The notes: a model not told the origin generated them from the letters alone. A stretch of 64,000 bases of DNA from Trichobilharzia szidati (GCA_944472155.2 OX235272.1:94122020-94186019); one strand, 5' to 3'. Numbered from the stretch's first letter, positions 1 through 11,519 are shown. Translations and numbers: made by a program.

Positions 1-640
1 GTCAACCAATCTAGATTTTGCTAGGTTTTTATGTTTGGCTAGTCTGACTGCCCCTGTTCTACTAGTTTGACCTATGTATTTGACCTGACAATCATTGCAG
101 GTAGGGTATTAGATAAACTAGATTGTTTTGTTTAATTGGCTCCACAGAATCCTTTAACCGACAAAGCTTGTTTCTAATTGAGTTTGTGGTTTTGAATGCC
201 AGCCACTTTTGTTCCTGTCTTGTTATGAATTCTGCGTAAGGTTTCTCAGGTTCCTTCCCTGTATGGAAGTTCTACTAATGATTTAGATTCCTTATTGTTG
301 GTGTTGTCATTATCTTGTGCATGTTTGACATGCATGTCATCATTAATATTATTATTATTATCATTATCACTACTACCATTATTTATTTTATTTTCACATT
401 TCCCTATATACTTCTTGATTAATTTATCAGTGTAATTATTAAGTTTCAAAGCTTCTCTTATATGCCTCACTCTCTCTATTTTAGATTTTCCTTGGTACTA
501 CTTAGTTTTTGTGCTCTATTACTTAGACATTTCACCAATCCTATTTTTACTGACATAGGGTAGGATGGCCGGAAGTCCAAATATCTGTTTGAGTGTGTGG
601 GTTTCCTGTAGACAAAGAAGAAGTGTCACATCAGTCTTAG
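1..640 (-). mobile_element. PLE-B fragment (RT connecting region to GIY-YIG)
   Basis: Read on the minus strand, this is the C-terminal half of a Penelope-like element. The post-RT segment reads VYRKPTHSNRYLDF, then VKIGLVKCLSNRA. An Asn/Asp-rich linker follows around 250-470, then an endonuclease start with the pattern VKYIGQTSRTG near the window edge. The frame is broken in several places. The piece runs off the left end, so its 3' part is missing. Six further stretches of the same family occur in the window, at 11010, 11205, 17121, 29279, 56330 and 61480. Family assignment is by shared protein and 3' tail and is firm; the subfamily name is not known to me. Confidence 0.8.
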
Positions 641-1250
641 ATAAAGACAGGAAATTCTAAATTTCTATCTTTTATTATTGATTCAATGTCAAGATAAGCA
701 CTACTGTGTTTGGATGCTTTTAACTTATGCTAAATAGTAGCTTGTCTAGTCTCTAAAAATCCACTTTAACTTTTGGTGCGATAACAACTACTGAATATTT
801 ACCAAAAAAAGGCAAAAAAAATATCATGAATGTGAATGTGAAATTACTGACAACTGTTTTTTTCTCTTTTTTAATTTTTGCTACTACATGACTGTCAGTC
901 TAGTTATTTAAACAAACTGTGACCTTGACTAGTTCAAGGTTGACATTTGTGCGTTGTATTTATTAAAAGCATATTAGAAATATGTGTAAAGGTTTAAGGA
1001 TATTTATACCGTTTTACTGTAGGTCACATTGTGACATTGTTACTTTTTATTTTTTTATTATTTTTTCGGTAACATATGCCAATATCATTTCACTACCTGT
1101 AAAGTATTAACTCTATGTAAATAAGCAGTTGTTTCCTATTGTATGTCATCGTATCATCAAAAAGTTAAAAGTACGTTTATTAACTGGTGATAGGAATCAC
1201 TTTACTCTCAGGATAAATTTACTACGTGAGATAAGATTATCAAACATAGG
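641..1250. other. AT-rich spacer, nothing recognised
   Basis: No open frame of note, RNA gene or repeat family was recognised. The stretch is AT-rich with short poly-T runs. Confidence 0.5.
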
Positions 1251-1251
1251 G

Positions 1252-1434
1252 TTGGGTCCTAGTGACGGAGTGGTTTACGAGCTCGCCTCGTAACCGGAAG
1301 GTCCTGGTTTCGAATCCCGGTGAGCGCGCTGCGTTGAAGAGTCCCATGCTAGGACGAAACAGCTATTCAATACTCCCAGGTTTTTCAGTGGTTTTTTCAA
1401 CTGATGTCAGTTTGCGGTCAATCCTGTAAACATT
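1252..1434 (+). mobile_element. SINE-H copy (tRNA-headed, hammerhead-like module)
   Basis: The head resembles a tRNA with pol III boxes: an A-box-like GAGTGGTTTACGAG segment and a B-box-like GGTTTCGAATCCC. A module with GAGTCCC, then AGGACGAAACAGC follows, and then the common SINE-H tail. The A-box side and core are mutated (TTGAAGA where other copies have ATGAAGA), so this is an old copy. Confidence 0.75.
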
Positions 1435-1615
1435 TTGTCATTGTTATCGATTTTGTACTTCTATTATGACCGGTAGATTGCCAACGATACAAATCAAACA
1501 ACGTTCCACAATCGCTTATCATCACAACAATAGCAGCAGTAAAAATACTACTGGCATATGAAAGTAGGATGAAAGGATGAAGTGTTGATAACACAGTAGG
1601 AGTCAAACGTCTTCA

Positions 1616-1850
1616 AACAGCAGAAGCAATGATGGCTATTCACATGTTAATTCTTGAACTTTGCATACAAAAGAAGAAGTTTGTTCAGTCATTAAATCTA
1701 AAGTAATCGTGACCTATTTTAACAACAAATACGTAATTTTTGTTTCGTCTTTTTCTTGCTTGTTTGTTTCTTAATTGTATAATATTTTCTTCCCCTCCAC
1801 CCACCCCTTACTAAATCTATACCCCTGATTACCACTATTGTTCACTTGAA
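1616..1850 (+). mobile_element. PLE-A-like 3' end remnant
   Basis: A short plus-strand frame reads ELCIQKKKFVQSLNLK, the usual C-terminal signature of these PLE proteins (LCIQK, then a hydrophobic end). A tail resembling the PLE-A tail follows. It lies directly upstream of another PLE-A copy in the same orientation, so the two look like a direct tandem, an arrangement known for PLEs. Confidence 0.55.
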
Positions 1851-1852
1851 TT

Positions 1853-2375
1853 TTGTTCAATTTTAATTTTGCTCCAAAAAAGAAACTCTACATGAACCTG
1901 GATTTCAAGGGAGATTTAGCAAGCGATATTCCCAAGAGAAGGATCACATCATCTCTGAGAAGAACATTCTTTGCAGAAACGCTAAGAATAGAGTTCTCCA
2001 GTCGCCCACTGATCTGCAGAAGCCTCAGGGACAAGATCCCGCATCTGAACACTTCTATGTGCATATATCAGTTCACCTGCTGCTGTGGAGCCAGGTACAT
2101 CGGTCCAAGAGGATTCAAGAACACTATCCAGCATGGTTGCGAAAAGGCAATGGTCGCGGTTAAGGAGTGCGATAATTGAACACCTGGTTAACACTGATCA
2201 TTCCATTTCAACAAACGCCTCCTGCTTCAAAGTAATCCACAGAGTCAAGAATAACTTATCAGAGGCAATATGGTTTCGTCTTCTTTGTATTGCTGAAGCT
2301 CTGGCCATTCACATAGAAAAACCGGAGCTGTGCATACAAAAGAGGATTACTCAACTACTTCTACTGCCTTGGTAA
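1853..2375 (+). pseudogene. PLE-A GIY-YIG endonuclease region, frameshifted
   Basis: This is the C-terminal endonuclease part of a PLE protein. A basic linker (MNLDFKGDLASDIPKRR) leads to CIYQFTCCCGARYIG, the GIY-YIG entry with a Cys cluster, and the end reads KPELCIQKRITQLLLLPW followed by a stop at 2375. The reading frame changes at least twice between 2095 and 2165. KRIQEHYPAWLRKGNGRG sits in a third frame, so the protein is dead. The RT domain is missing (5' truncation). Copies of the same family are at 9102, 12893 and 43820. Confidence 0.85.
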
Positions 2376-2860
2376 CAACTTTGTTGATTTTTGATGACTT
2401 AATTTTGTTTCTTTGTCTGTTTCTTTAATTGCTTATAATTCTTGTATTCATTTAGAACTCTTACGTTATTTGATATTCTCTACTTTGTTTCTATGTGCAC
2501 TCCGAGTACAGCTCACTCATCAAACTATTCATATTATTACATAACTTCTTTTAACAACTGTTTGTGACAACTCATCACCTTTGTTACTACCCTAATTTCA
2601 CTAACACCTAATTTTCTTGACTGATTTTGTATTACGTAACTCCGATTACCAATCTTCACCTGTTTAGTTTAAATAACTATAACCAAATGTATTTTCGTTT
2701 GATAAACTTATTGTACACATACATACAAAATAACACGTATATATATATATATTTGCGACTGTACAGCTAAGAAAATGAATTCACCGCCGAAAAGAGACTC
2801 TTCGCTGATCTACGTGTTTTGTTTTCATTAATGCCTGGATGGGGATTATACATGAATTTT
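2376..2860 (+). mobile_element. PLE-A 3' untranslated tail
   Basis: About 480 nt downstream of the stop match the tails of the other PLE-A copies in order, including GTTACGTAA-like and TTTGATAAAC blocks. The tail ends with TCTTCGCTGA, TACGTGTTTTG and TGCCTGGATGGGGATTATA. The last block marks the shared end of the family in this window. Confidence 0.75.
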
Positions 2861-3025
2861 AATTTTAGTTGAGCTCTACTCAACGCCGTCAATTAGATTA
2901 CGTCACTCAGCTTGCTTATTTAATATTATTTTAGTTTATAACCGATTAACGAAATTTGTTATATAGAATTTACAATTCTAATGACACATCCTTGAAAATA
3001 TTCCTTATATTGCTAAAACAATTTG

Positions 3026-3069
<44 letters not shown>
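3026..3069. repeat. (CT)n(AT)n microsatellite
   Basis: A run of CT dinucleotides passes directly into an AT run. It abuts a SINE-H copy. Confidence 0.9.
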
Positions 3070-3315
3070 GTTTTTCAAGAGTTGTTTTGTAAGGATTAAA
3101 TTTGTTTTTACCAGTTTCACCACGGATTGATATCAGTTAGAGAACCATTGAAAACTAGCACTGGAGTACCGGACAGCTTTTTCGTCCTACTAGTTTGGGA
3201 ATCATCGGCAGTAAGCACCCACCGCCAGGGTTCGAACCCAGGACCTTCTGGTTACAAGGCAAGCTCGTATACCATTCAGCTACTGGGACCTGATATCAAT
3301 CTGTAGTCAAACTCG
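3070..3315 (-). mobile_element. SINE-H copy
   Basis: Minus-strand SINE-H. Its B-box-like GGGTTCGAACCCA and A-box sit near 3215-3290. The hammerhead-like module lies near 3175-3215 and is degraded. The tail points to lower coordinates. Confidence 0.8.
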
Positions 3316-4395
3316 TAAAATATATATATATATATCACTCAGAGCCACCATTCTAGCTTTCATCAGTCGACAGGACGGGAATGAAGCACATCACTAGACG
3401 ATGGTCCGTGGTCGGAAGTAATTTACTAATACGTAAATAACCCTAAAACCCAGTTCAGACGGACCGTATGTGTCTGTGATCGGCCTCAAGTATTTGTTTC
3501 CTGGGCTCAAATGTCATGCAAAAACTAACTCTCTTTCAGTTTCAAGTACTTCAGGAAAAAGTCAACTTCTACAATGTGGGTAGCCGGGATGTAATAAGCG
3601 CTCACACACACTTCCAAAAGCACACAAAGCTCTCCTTTAGATCATGTGACAATGAACAGCTAAATTATCAGTCTAACCTTTTTTTAAAAATGTATATATT
3701 TCAACAAATATATTTGAAATTGGAACTGCTAAAATCGAATTCAAGGTCACACAGTGATTCAGAAAAACAATCGATTAGGAAGACAGGATTCCTGAGGTAT
3801 ATGACTTTGAATTATCTTTTTTCTTTCTTGTCATGAGAGTATTGGTCAAGATGTATTAGAGTTGGAGGGTTATTTTACAAACAAAACTATAGATACAACA
3901 TCATGAAGGATGATGAGTTTTCATATTGGAGATTTATGATATCCGCAGGAAACAATAATTTTAATGGGTTTTTTTTCCTAAAACAAGGAAGATAGATATG
4001 ATGGGTCGATATTTAACCTTTCTCTTAACAGTACTGTTCACTTTTCTGTTATAATCTTTTGACTGGATTTTAATTGGATTGATACGTCATAGCATTACTT
4101 TGAATCAAGTGTCGATAATAGCATAAAATGTCAGCTACATATTTTCCCATTTAAGGATAAACCAATGATAATTGGATGTTGAGGGAGACCAGTTGACTGG
4201 AAGCTCTTCTCCATATAAACTTCTCTCTTGCTGGTATCAATCCTCATGGGATCTCTTCATTCTTGAGGAAATTAATGTTCAGTGTAAAATTTGGATCTGT
4301 ATCAACCAGTCTCAATGTCACTGGTTTATATCGTGATAGGTTTGCTTATAGGGTACATATATATTTATGTACTGACCAGAAAAACTACTGTTATA
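3316..4395. other. No gene recognised
   Basis: The stretch has a short AT run at about 3319-3335 and scattered short open frames with no recognisable domain. The frame at 3516-3836 has no family signature. I saw no repeat family with a second copy in the window. Confidence 0.45.
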
Positions 4396-5560
4396 TGTAA
4401 CGTACCACCACTAGATTACGATAAGAAGACTCTAGAAGATGTAGACTTCGCGGATAACTTATGTTCCATTTCATACAAACTCGATCTAAAGGTGAAAACT
4501 AACAAGTTGTCAGGAAAAGCAGCAAAGACAGGTTTCAGTGTTGGTGAGCATTGAATGGTTATTTTATTCGAACTGGTCTCCATACTGGCGGGAGACAAGA
4601 CGTCTGTCATTGTGCTTAATTGTGTACTGGATGGCAGAAGATTGGAGAAATATGATCAGAAGGATTGTTGTATATTATATTAACGTTTATTCATGGACTT
4701 TGGTACTGACTAACCATGGTAAATCTGTTTCGTTATCGGTTGAAAAATAAACAGCCGTGTTACCAAAACGTTTTTTGTTGTTCTGCGTCTGTTACAGTGC
4801 ATAGTCATCTAAGTATTAGGCTTAGTATTCTGAAACCAGTGATAAGTCAATGATCTCTGCAATCCGAATATTTGACAACAGGACTTCAAATTAACAAAGA
4901 GAAGATAGAGGTGATGAAGATAACCAACCAGCAGCAACAACAACAAGCACCAATCACTATCGACGGAAGAAATTTGAAATATGTTACTTCCTTCATTTAC
5001 CTAGACAGTAACATTTCAACTACAGGCAGTAGCACGGTTGTGGATGTCCGAAAAATTGGAAAGGAAAGATAGCCGTTCATCACAATGAGACCATTGTGGA
5101 AATCTGATGAACTCACAATAAAGAAAGAAATTCCGATTTTGGCCACCACGGTGAGGTCAGTCTGTTCTTCTGCATGGGTCAGAAACTTAACGCAGGTGTC
5201 ACGAAAAGCATTCTCAACAGACTATTGCAGACTTTTATCAACAGCTGCTTTCACTGGCCCCATAGTGAAGATAAGATGACTGGGCATAGAAAATTATCAA
5301 CAAGAAATTCTGGTAATGAACTAGTCAAGAACCTACTGCCTAATAAATATTCCGAATGACGTCGCGCGCCAGATCATTACTCGTTTGGAAGACAAATAGG
5401 AGACGAAGAGTTTTGCGTCAGAGGGAGACATGGAGGAAATCGTGTCAGGAGGATATGAGCAATTGTGAGGTCGCTTAAAGAGAACCTCAGGGAACAGAAC
5501 AAAATGGATACGCGCTGTCGAAGCCGTATGTTCCACTGGGAGCCCAATGGATTAATAATA
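4396..5560 (+). mobile_element. RTE-type LINE fragment, interrupted
   Basis: Relic of the C-terminal half of an RTE-type reverse transcriptase. The palm region reads KKTLEDVDFADNLCSISYKL, where FADD has become FADN, so one catalytic Asp is lost. Then come GLQINKEKIEVMKI and FIYLDSNIST, and the 3' end reads AVCSTGSPM. About 340 nt of unrelated sequence (4531-4870) interrupts it between the palm and GLQINKEK. Many frameshifts follow. The 3' end carries an AAT-rich tail near 5550, as RTE elements do. The clade call rests on these motifs and the microsatellite tail. Confidence 0.75.
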
Positions 5561-5954
5561 ATAGTAATAAATCGCTAATGGATTAATAACTTATAGATCG
5601 TTTAAAAGATGCTCCATATTAGGGCATAGCAGTTGATAAAAACCTGCTTGATTTGCGGGTTTTCTAAAAGAACAGACAACTAATTCAATAGCTCCACTGA
5701 CTACCAATTCGCATACATTGAAAAATCGAAGAAGGAAAACTATATTCGCTTTTACTGATATCATTATGTTGTGATTAATTCAGTTCCTGGAAGTGAAACT
5801 GTATCTTGTACTTCTATTTGTATGACTAACTGACTGAATAAGTTTCAACATAGAACTTTGCACAGAAGTGCAGTTGTTCAATTTGCCACACTCCACAAAT
5901 GCACAAAAAGGTAGAAGTGTAGCCGTAGAAGACGAGAGACTTGGTAAGGGGGAA

Positions 5955-6185
5955 TGTTTAATTGCGTTTGGCATTTCTATATAGCTAAATTACCTACACC
6001 TTGTCTTCAAAGCACCATTTGCACAGATAGTCTTCCGTGTTGTGCTAATTCTGGCCTTCCACCACATTGTGTTTCTTTGTGTTCCTTTCACATCTCCAAT
6101 GTATCTCCGCAACGCTGTATCATTCGCTTTCTCTGACATCAAAATCTATATCCCTGCTATTTGATGTTTCTTTCAGTGCCGATGA
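5955..6185 (+). repeat. Interspersed repeat shared with 45875-46105
   Basis: About 230 nt match 45875-46105 in the same orientation, including GATAGTCTTCCGTGTTGTGC and CCCTGCTATTTGAT. At the second site the sequence lies downstream of a tRNA-like head, so this copy is probably the headless body of a SINE-like element. Confidence 0.6.
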
Positions 6186-7255
6186 ACATATATATATGTA
6201 CATAATTGATAAGTCTTATCTGCAGCACTTGCCCCAGAGAAACGAGAGGAAAACAGAAATTCAAGGGAACTCTAATGATCAGAATTGTATGGGAGAAACA
6301 ACAGTAACATGGAGAAACAAGATGCTTTAATGGGTATGGCAGGTGACAAAGAATAGATGCAACAATTTTGAGCTATATCACCAATTGTCTCCAAACAATT
6401 AATTCTTATCATCTCGAGGATCCCAACTGGTCAGTCTACAACCCCCCCTAAGTGGCTCATACTAATTGTCAATGATTTCATTAAATGATTCTAAGTTTTA
6501 GTTTGACCACCACTAGCTGTTACCCATAGAGATGGACAATGGCTAGGCATGCGTAACACATGTTCTAACAATCTCACTCGATGTAGTTTCACAACCACAT
6601 CAATTGACTTTGCCTCCTTACCTAACAATCAACGCTTAACCTCAATATTACTCACCCTATCGTACCAATTAACACGGGAGATAGAATGCAAACGCCTGTG
6701 GTCAATGACAGGTGGCCTTTTAATGTCTTCCATTTTCATTTGTCATATCTTACAGTCATAAAGAGCGACACAGAGAACTGCTGATTCCCCCCCCCCTGTG
6801 AGATGTGAAATACGGTCTTCACAGGGCTAAAATCATACCCGAAATAACAGATAATAAAGGTCCTCATATAGAGGGCTTTACCAACGCAAACTACAATCTC
6901 CATTATTTCTAAAGACAGACCGAAGTTTGATTTTATTTTGACAAGCTAACCAATGAATAAGAAATATGAGTGTTATATGTGAGACATATTACAAACATGT
7001 TTAACTCATTCATGTATTTCTCAGTGATTGATTTTATCTCTTAACCTTGGTAGGAACGCTTCAACAGTGTCTGAGGATTAAAATAATGTTATTTGATGGA
7101 TGGTGACTAACAGTGATTAGATCCCATTTGGGATCTGTCAGCTGGGTGTACCCTCAATCCCAAGGGAATGGTGGTCTTCTCATTGGGGCTCGTACCCTAC
7201 ACCCATCGTTTCAAATGTCACTGCGCTGTTTATCAAGCCACTAGGCATATCCAGC
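6186..7255. other. No gene recognised
   Basis: No confident coding region. The stretch has small poly-C runs (around 6445 and 6787) and unassigned sequence. Confidence 0.4.
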
Positions 7256-7545
7256 TTGTAAATACAGAAACCGCGCATTTCGGTCGAAAACAATCGACCA
7301 ACGGGAAAAGCAAAATTAGCTAAAACAAATAATAACTCATCCCCGATGCATAAGAGATGGCTGTCATGGCCTAAATGACTTAGTAGATAATACGTTGGGG
7401 TTTGAAAAGATTGGCGCTGGGTTTGAGTCATTGTGAGAACACCATCACTCACTGGGGATAGAAGACACATTCAGCGGATGAGTCCCAAATAGGACGAAAT
7501 GCATATCCTAGATTGCACCACTCACTACATCCTCTCGACAATTTA
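7256..7545 (+). mobile_element. Sm-alpha-like SINE
   Basis: Matches other Sm-alpha-type copies here (8605, 36180, 44740). It has a lead block ending ACGGGAAAA, then a tRNA-like head (GCATAAGAGATGGCTGTCATGG, degenerate), then a hammerhead core, then the terminal block. Sm-alpha elements of Schistosoma are known to carry hammerhead ribozymes. The copy lies about 90 nt from the LHFPL exon boundary, inside the presumed intron. Confidence 0.75.
7466..7516 (+). ncRNA. Decayed hammerhead ribozyme (Sm-alpha type)
   Basis: The core reads CGGATGAG where CTGATGAG is expected, so U4 is changed to G. Stem II is GTCC/GGAC, followed by GAAA. Stem III is the near-palindrome ATGCATAT, and the NUH cleavage triplet is ATC ending at 7507. 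Stem I is imperfect. The U4 change should abolish or greatly reduce cleavage. Confidence 0.6.
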
Positions 7546-7632
7546 AGGATAGACAGAAATACTACTTATATAATATGTATAAATATATATACTCATATAG
7601 AATAAATTAATTATACGTAAAACAGTACTCAC

Positions 7633-8188
7633 CAGCACTGCCAAGTAATGATCCAGTACAACTGAACACACTATGATCACATATTTCCCGCTTACATAAT
7701 GTCAGCAGAATAAAGAATAATGATATACACAGTAGAATACATCCAATCATACTGATTAAACCAGATAACCAGATTATATTATTTGCTGTAGCAGGTTTAG
7801 CACCAAATCCCCACATAGATAATTGACACTTTAACAAACTACCATCATATAATTCCCAATTCAATATATCATTATTATTGTTATTATTATTGAATAACTT
7901 TGAACAGGTACTTTGACATCGAAACCATGGTCCAATAGATGGTGGTGTCAACTGAATAATTTCTCTGTCTGATTTATTATTATTATTTATTGAAAAGGAA
8001 TCTCTGATATTATCATTATTATTATTATGCATATAAATATATGGACAAGTTGTTAAACGACGCGTTTCTGGTGTTTCAATACGTATTAACCAATATGGAC
8101 TTAGAAAACTTGTAATATTTATTAGAATAGATAAGAAAGAGCATATAATCCATATCAAAAGTACCCAGCTTATAATAACACGTGGCAT
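7633..8188 (-). CDS. LHFPL-like tetraspan membrane protein, first coding exon
   Basis: A 185-codon open exon starts at an ATG at 8188. TM1 covers about residues 5-25 and is followed by FLSPYWL, which matches the F-x-PYWL motif of LHFPL (lipoma HMGIC fusion partner-like) proteins. The extracellular loop has WFRC and further Cys residues. TM2 covers about residues 145-168 (GLISMIGCILLCISLFFILL), then a Cys-rich turn and SLLGSAG. The exon ends TG|GTGAGTA, a canonical donor at 7632, in phase 1. Family members then continue into TM3-TM4, which must lie at lower coordinates or outside the window; I could not find them. Two Asn runs, coded by AAT repeats, lengthen the loop and are unusual for the family. 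LHFPL proteins act in membranes, some as auxiliary subunits of channels or receptors; the role here is unknown. A claudin/PMP22-type relative is the main alternative. Confidence 0.7.
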
Positions 8189-8517
8189 AGTGTTAAATTA
8201 AATAATTCCTAACTCTTTATTTATCATGTGTCAACTCTTCATTTTATCGTCGAGGTCCACATCAACAGTAATTGTAATCCATTAATAATGGCTGAGATTA
8301 TTCATGCCTATTCTGACGGATAAATCTGTGATATTAATGATTCTTCCTATCACACCTAATTTGTACAGATAATATTTTTGTTTTACAAAAGTAACCAATC
8401 AGAGATTAGCAAATTTGAACCAATGAATGACGAGTCATTTCTCTTCATTGCGTACGTACAATTATCGACATAGACAGCTAAGATAACAAAAAATAGGCCA
8501 TATGTAAAATCGTTTTC

Positions 8518-8675
8518 TTGAATTTTAGATTTTCCCATCGATTGATTGGACCAAAGTGCTCGGTCTCAGGTTGATATGTCGGCTTCTTGTGCAGATGCTT
8601 CGACCGAGCATCTACATGTCAACCTGAGACCGAGCACTTCGGTCCAGTCAATCGACGGGAAAATCTAAAATTCAA
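8518..8675. repeat. Inverted repeat, 62-nt arms (head-to-head Sm-alpha ends)
   Basis: Arms 8518-8579 and 8614-8675 are complementary with few mismatches. The 34-nt centre holds a further 6-bp stem (GATGCT/AGCATC at 8594-8599 and 8607-8612). The right arm continues into the Sm-alpha copy at 8605. The left arm is the same block on the opposite strand. Confidence 0.9.
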
Positions 8676-8850
8676 TTAAATAATTAATATGACCCGTTGC
8701 ACAAGAGGTGGCTCTCGTGGCCCGAGTGGTCTAGTGGATAACGCTTTGGCGTTTGAAACTATGGTGCAGGTACATCCATCTGACAAGTCCCAAATAGGAC
8801 GAAATGCGCATCCCGGATTCCAATGCTATTCGCCATCCACCAATTAACTT
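8605..8850 (+). mobile_element. Sm-alpha-like SINE
   Basis: Clear copy. The lead block includes AACCTGAGACCGAGCACTTC. The tRNA-like head has GTGGCCCGAGTGGTCTAGTGG as A-box region (minor form), then GGATAACGC. The hammerhead module and the CACCATCCACC-like end follow. The B-box side is deleted, since the head passes abruptly from GTTTGAAAC to the hammerhead region. Confidence 0.8.
8771..8820 (+). ncRNA. Decayed hammerhead ribozyme (Sm-alpha type)
   Basis: The core CTGACAAG keeps C3-U4-G5-A6 but has G8 changed to A. Stem II is GTCC/GGAC, then GAAA, then the palindromic stem III ATGCGCAT and an ATC cleavage triplet ending at 8812. G8 is a catalytic position, so the copy should be inactive. Confidence 0.65.
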
Positions 8851-9101
8851 CAGATGCCGTATTATATATTATATTTTAATTGATTTGAAAGTATGTGTGC
8901 ATTACTTTAAAGTAGGAGTGGTGTAGAATATGTGTTGTAATGGAAAAAACTTTGGGAAAATCTCTCATGAATGGTCCAATTACAATACTGAAACTTATTT
9001 GGATGATTCAACTAACTTTGTAATTATTATCCTTTTTTCTCCTGGACTGTATATCATTGTTCTGACATTTGCAGATCATCTGATGACTCAACCTTTATAA
9101 T

Positions 9102-9900
9102 TTGCAAACATTTATTTCATGTATAATCCCCATCCAGGCATTAATGACAACAAAACACGTAGATCAGCAAAGAGTCTCTCTTCGGCGGCGAATTCATTTT
9201 CTTAGCTATACAATCGCAAATATGTGTATGTGTTATTTTGTATGCATGTGTACATTAAGTTTATCAAACAAAAATACAATTGGTTATAGTTATTTAAACT
9301 AAACTAAACAGGTGCAGATTGGCAATTGGAGTTACGTAATACAAAATCAGTCAAGAAAATTAGGTGTTAATGAAATTAGGGTAGTAACAAAGGTGATGAG
9401 TTGTCACGAACAGTTGTTAAAAGAAGTTATGTAATAGTATGAATAGTTTGATGGGTGAGTCGTACTCAGCATACACACACAGGAACAAAGTAGATAATAC
9501 GAAATTACGTAAGAGTTCTAAATAAAAACAAGAATCATAAGCAATTAAAGAACATGCAAAGAAACAAAATTAATTCATCAAAAATCAAATCATCAAACTA
9601 TTCATATTATTACATAACTTCTTTTAACAACTGTTCGTGACAACTCATCACCTTTGTTACTACCCTAATTTCATTAACACCTAATTTTCTTGACTGATTT
9701 TGTATTACGTAACTCCAATTGCCAATCTGCACCTGTTTAGTTTAGTTTAAATAACTATAACCAATTGTATTTTTCTGTTTGATAAACTCAATGTACACAT
9801 GCATAACAAATAACACATCTATATGTTTGCGATTGTACAGCTAAGAAAATGAATTCGCAGAAAAGAGACTCTTCGCTGAACTACGTGTTTTGTTTTCATT
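9102..9900. mobile_element. PLE-A tail foldback (minus copy then plus copy)
   Basis: 9102-9590 is a PLE-A 3' tail on the minus strand. 9588-9900 is the same tail on the plus strand. They meet head to head at TCAAAAATCAAATCATCAAAC. Neither half keeps the coding region. The terminal block with CCCATCCAGGCATTAATG lies at the left outer end, while the right half stops at TGTTTTGTTTTCATTA. Confidence 0.85.
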
Positions 9901-9937
9901 AGACATTTGTTTCCCGACACGAATTTAAAGTAAGTAA

Positions 9938-10520
9938 CAAGGGTTAATAAAGCAGGATTTAATGAATTCATCAAATTTCAGCTGAATACTCTACATACAC
10001 GGATGTATATACTTTTGAAATTACATTGGAAGACATACCACTGATAAGTAAACAAACTGTATTGAATTAGTCATGCAGAAAGACAGGTGCGAATGTTTTT
10101 CCAGGTCATGTTCAAATAGATAAGGGGAGAGAGTATGAGAGATCAAAATTAAGATAAATTGCATTACGCTTCAATTACATCACTTAGATAAACAATAAGT
10201 CATTAGAGAATATATCAAGAATTGCAAACAGAGTAATATCAATAGTAATAGTTATAATAACAATGATAATAGTGTTGAAGTGAGTTAAGATAATGCTACT
10301 GATTAAGGATAGTTTTAAATGAATCAAGAATAATAATAATAAGAGGTAGAATTATAAGTAAAACGTATTACCATGGCAGATTCAGAGTCACGACCATCTC
10401 CTTTTGTACACAGAGACCTGGTTTGTAAAGTATAGATATATCCGTGTATGTAGAGTATTCAGCTGACGAGTTCTACCGAAATTCGATGAATTCATTAAAT
10501 CCTGCTTTATTAACCTTTAT
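9938..10520 (-). mobile_element. PLE C-terminal relic with inverted flanking tails
   Basis: A minus-strand frame at about 10368-10434 reads KPGLCVQKEMVVTLNLPW then stop, the usual PLE protein end. The outer sequences 9938-10006 and 10440-10520 are inverted copies of each other (AATCCTGCTTTATTAACC and its complement). The element is thus a truncated PLE whose own tail is repeated in reverse at its 5' side. Confidence 0.7.
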
Positions 10521-11009
10521 TGCTTGTTTTATTATTTGCCTTCGGTCCTGTTTAATCTGTAATTGTAATGCTTCTCTTTGTGGTTGTGTGATAATATTGA
10601 TATTGTTTAATGACGTGATTTTGTTTGACTGAAGTCAAGGTTATTCAGATATTGAACTGTTTGAGGGAAGCGGTGGTGTGTCTGTGTGATTCTTGCTGAT
10701 ACATATTTGATCCCACCTTGTTTCGAATATTCGACTTGATTCTCAGGTATTTTCTACGATTGATTTTGGTTCAGTGACTCTGTTCTACAGTATCTGTTCT
10801 AAATGTGAGAAATGTGTGATCTGTATAGCTGCCTAAAGGCACCTTTGAGGTAGTTTTGACTACATGGTATGTTAGCATTGTTGAATAGTATTGTAGATTT
10901 CATCTCAGATGACCGTCATTTTACTGTTGTTGGGGCCTTTTGGTGAACGAGCGTATCTCAATGAAGTTCAGTAGAAGGTAAAACTTGGGTACTGTGGTAG
11001 AGTACAACT
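10521..11009. other. No gene recognised
   Basis: No family or domain was recognised in this AT-rich stretch. Confidence 0.4.
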
Positions 11010-11165
11010 CCATTGTAGATAAGATTTTTATTTTGATAAATCACACACAGTGTTGTACAGTAATATTAACTGATGATCACGTTTCGAGCACAAATTATTG
11101 CCACTCATAATCATATCAAGTCACTCACACTACTTTTTACCTCATTTATATACATGAATGAAATT
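11010..11165 (-). mobile_element. PLE-B 3' terminal tail
   Basis: Minus-strand match to the extreme 3' end of PLE-B. The blocks CAAAATAAAATCTTATC and TGATTATGAG and the cytosine-poor tail are shared with 17933-18135, 56330-56460 and 62330-62515. Confidence 0.75.
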
Positions 11166-11204
11166 GATTAGACATCTGAATAAAATAATATAATAATAAT
11201 ATAA

Positions 11205-11325
11205 CTTACAGAAAACCTTCCAATGGCTGTGAGCGAGGTCAACTACCTAGGTCAGACTAGTTGGTTGGGGGTAGTCATATTGTCGGAACATAAGAATTTA
11301 GCTAAGGTCAGAATTCCCTCGAATA
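11205..11325 (+). mobile_element. PLE-B endonuclease scrap
   Basis: Short plus-strand match to the PLE-B GIY-YIG region (TACCTAGGTCAGACTAGTTGG, then AACATAAGAATTTAGCTAAGG), corresponding to Y-x-G-Q-T-S. It points opposite to the neighbouring PLE-B tail, so the two pieces are inverted relative to each other. Confidence 0.65.
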
Positions 11326-11519
11326 CTCTATCCATGAACGTATGTATACGAGAGCAGAAATCTGATGTTCTGTATTTAAACAACATTAGTTGAGTTAGCG
11401 AGGACTACTGGTAACTGTTTTCGACGACAACCATGTTTTTGTTCAAACGACTTTTTACTTGGTGAAATGTTGTCCTCGATGTTAAAGCAACTGTTTTCGA
11501 ATCTTGTGGATTTTCTCTC

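Noticed and set aside
3516..3836. 106-codon open frame
   Set aside because: No motif, no splice or codon-use support, and it spans AT-rich sequence; not claimed as a gene.
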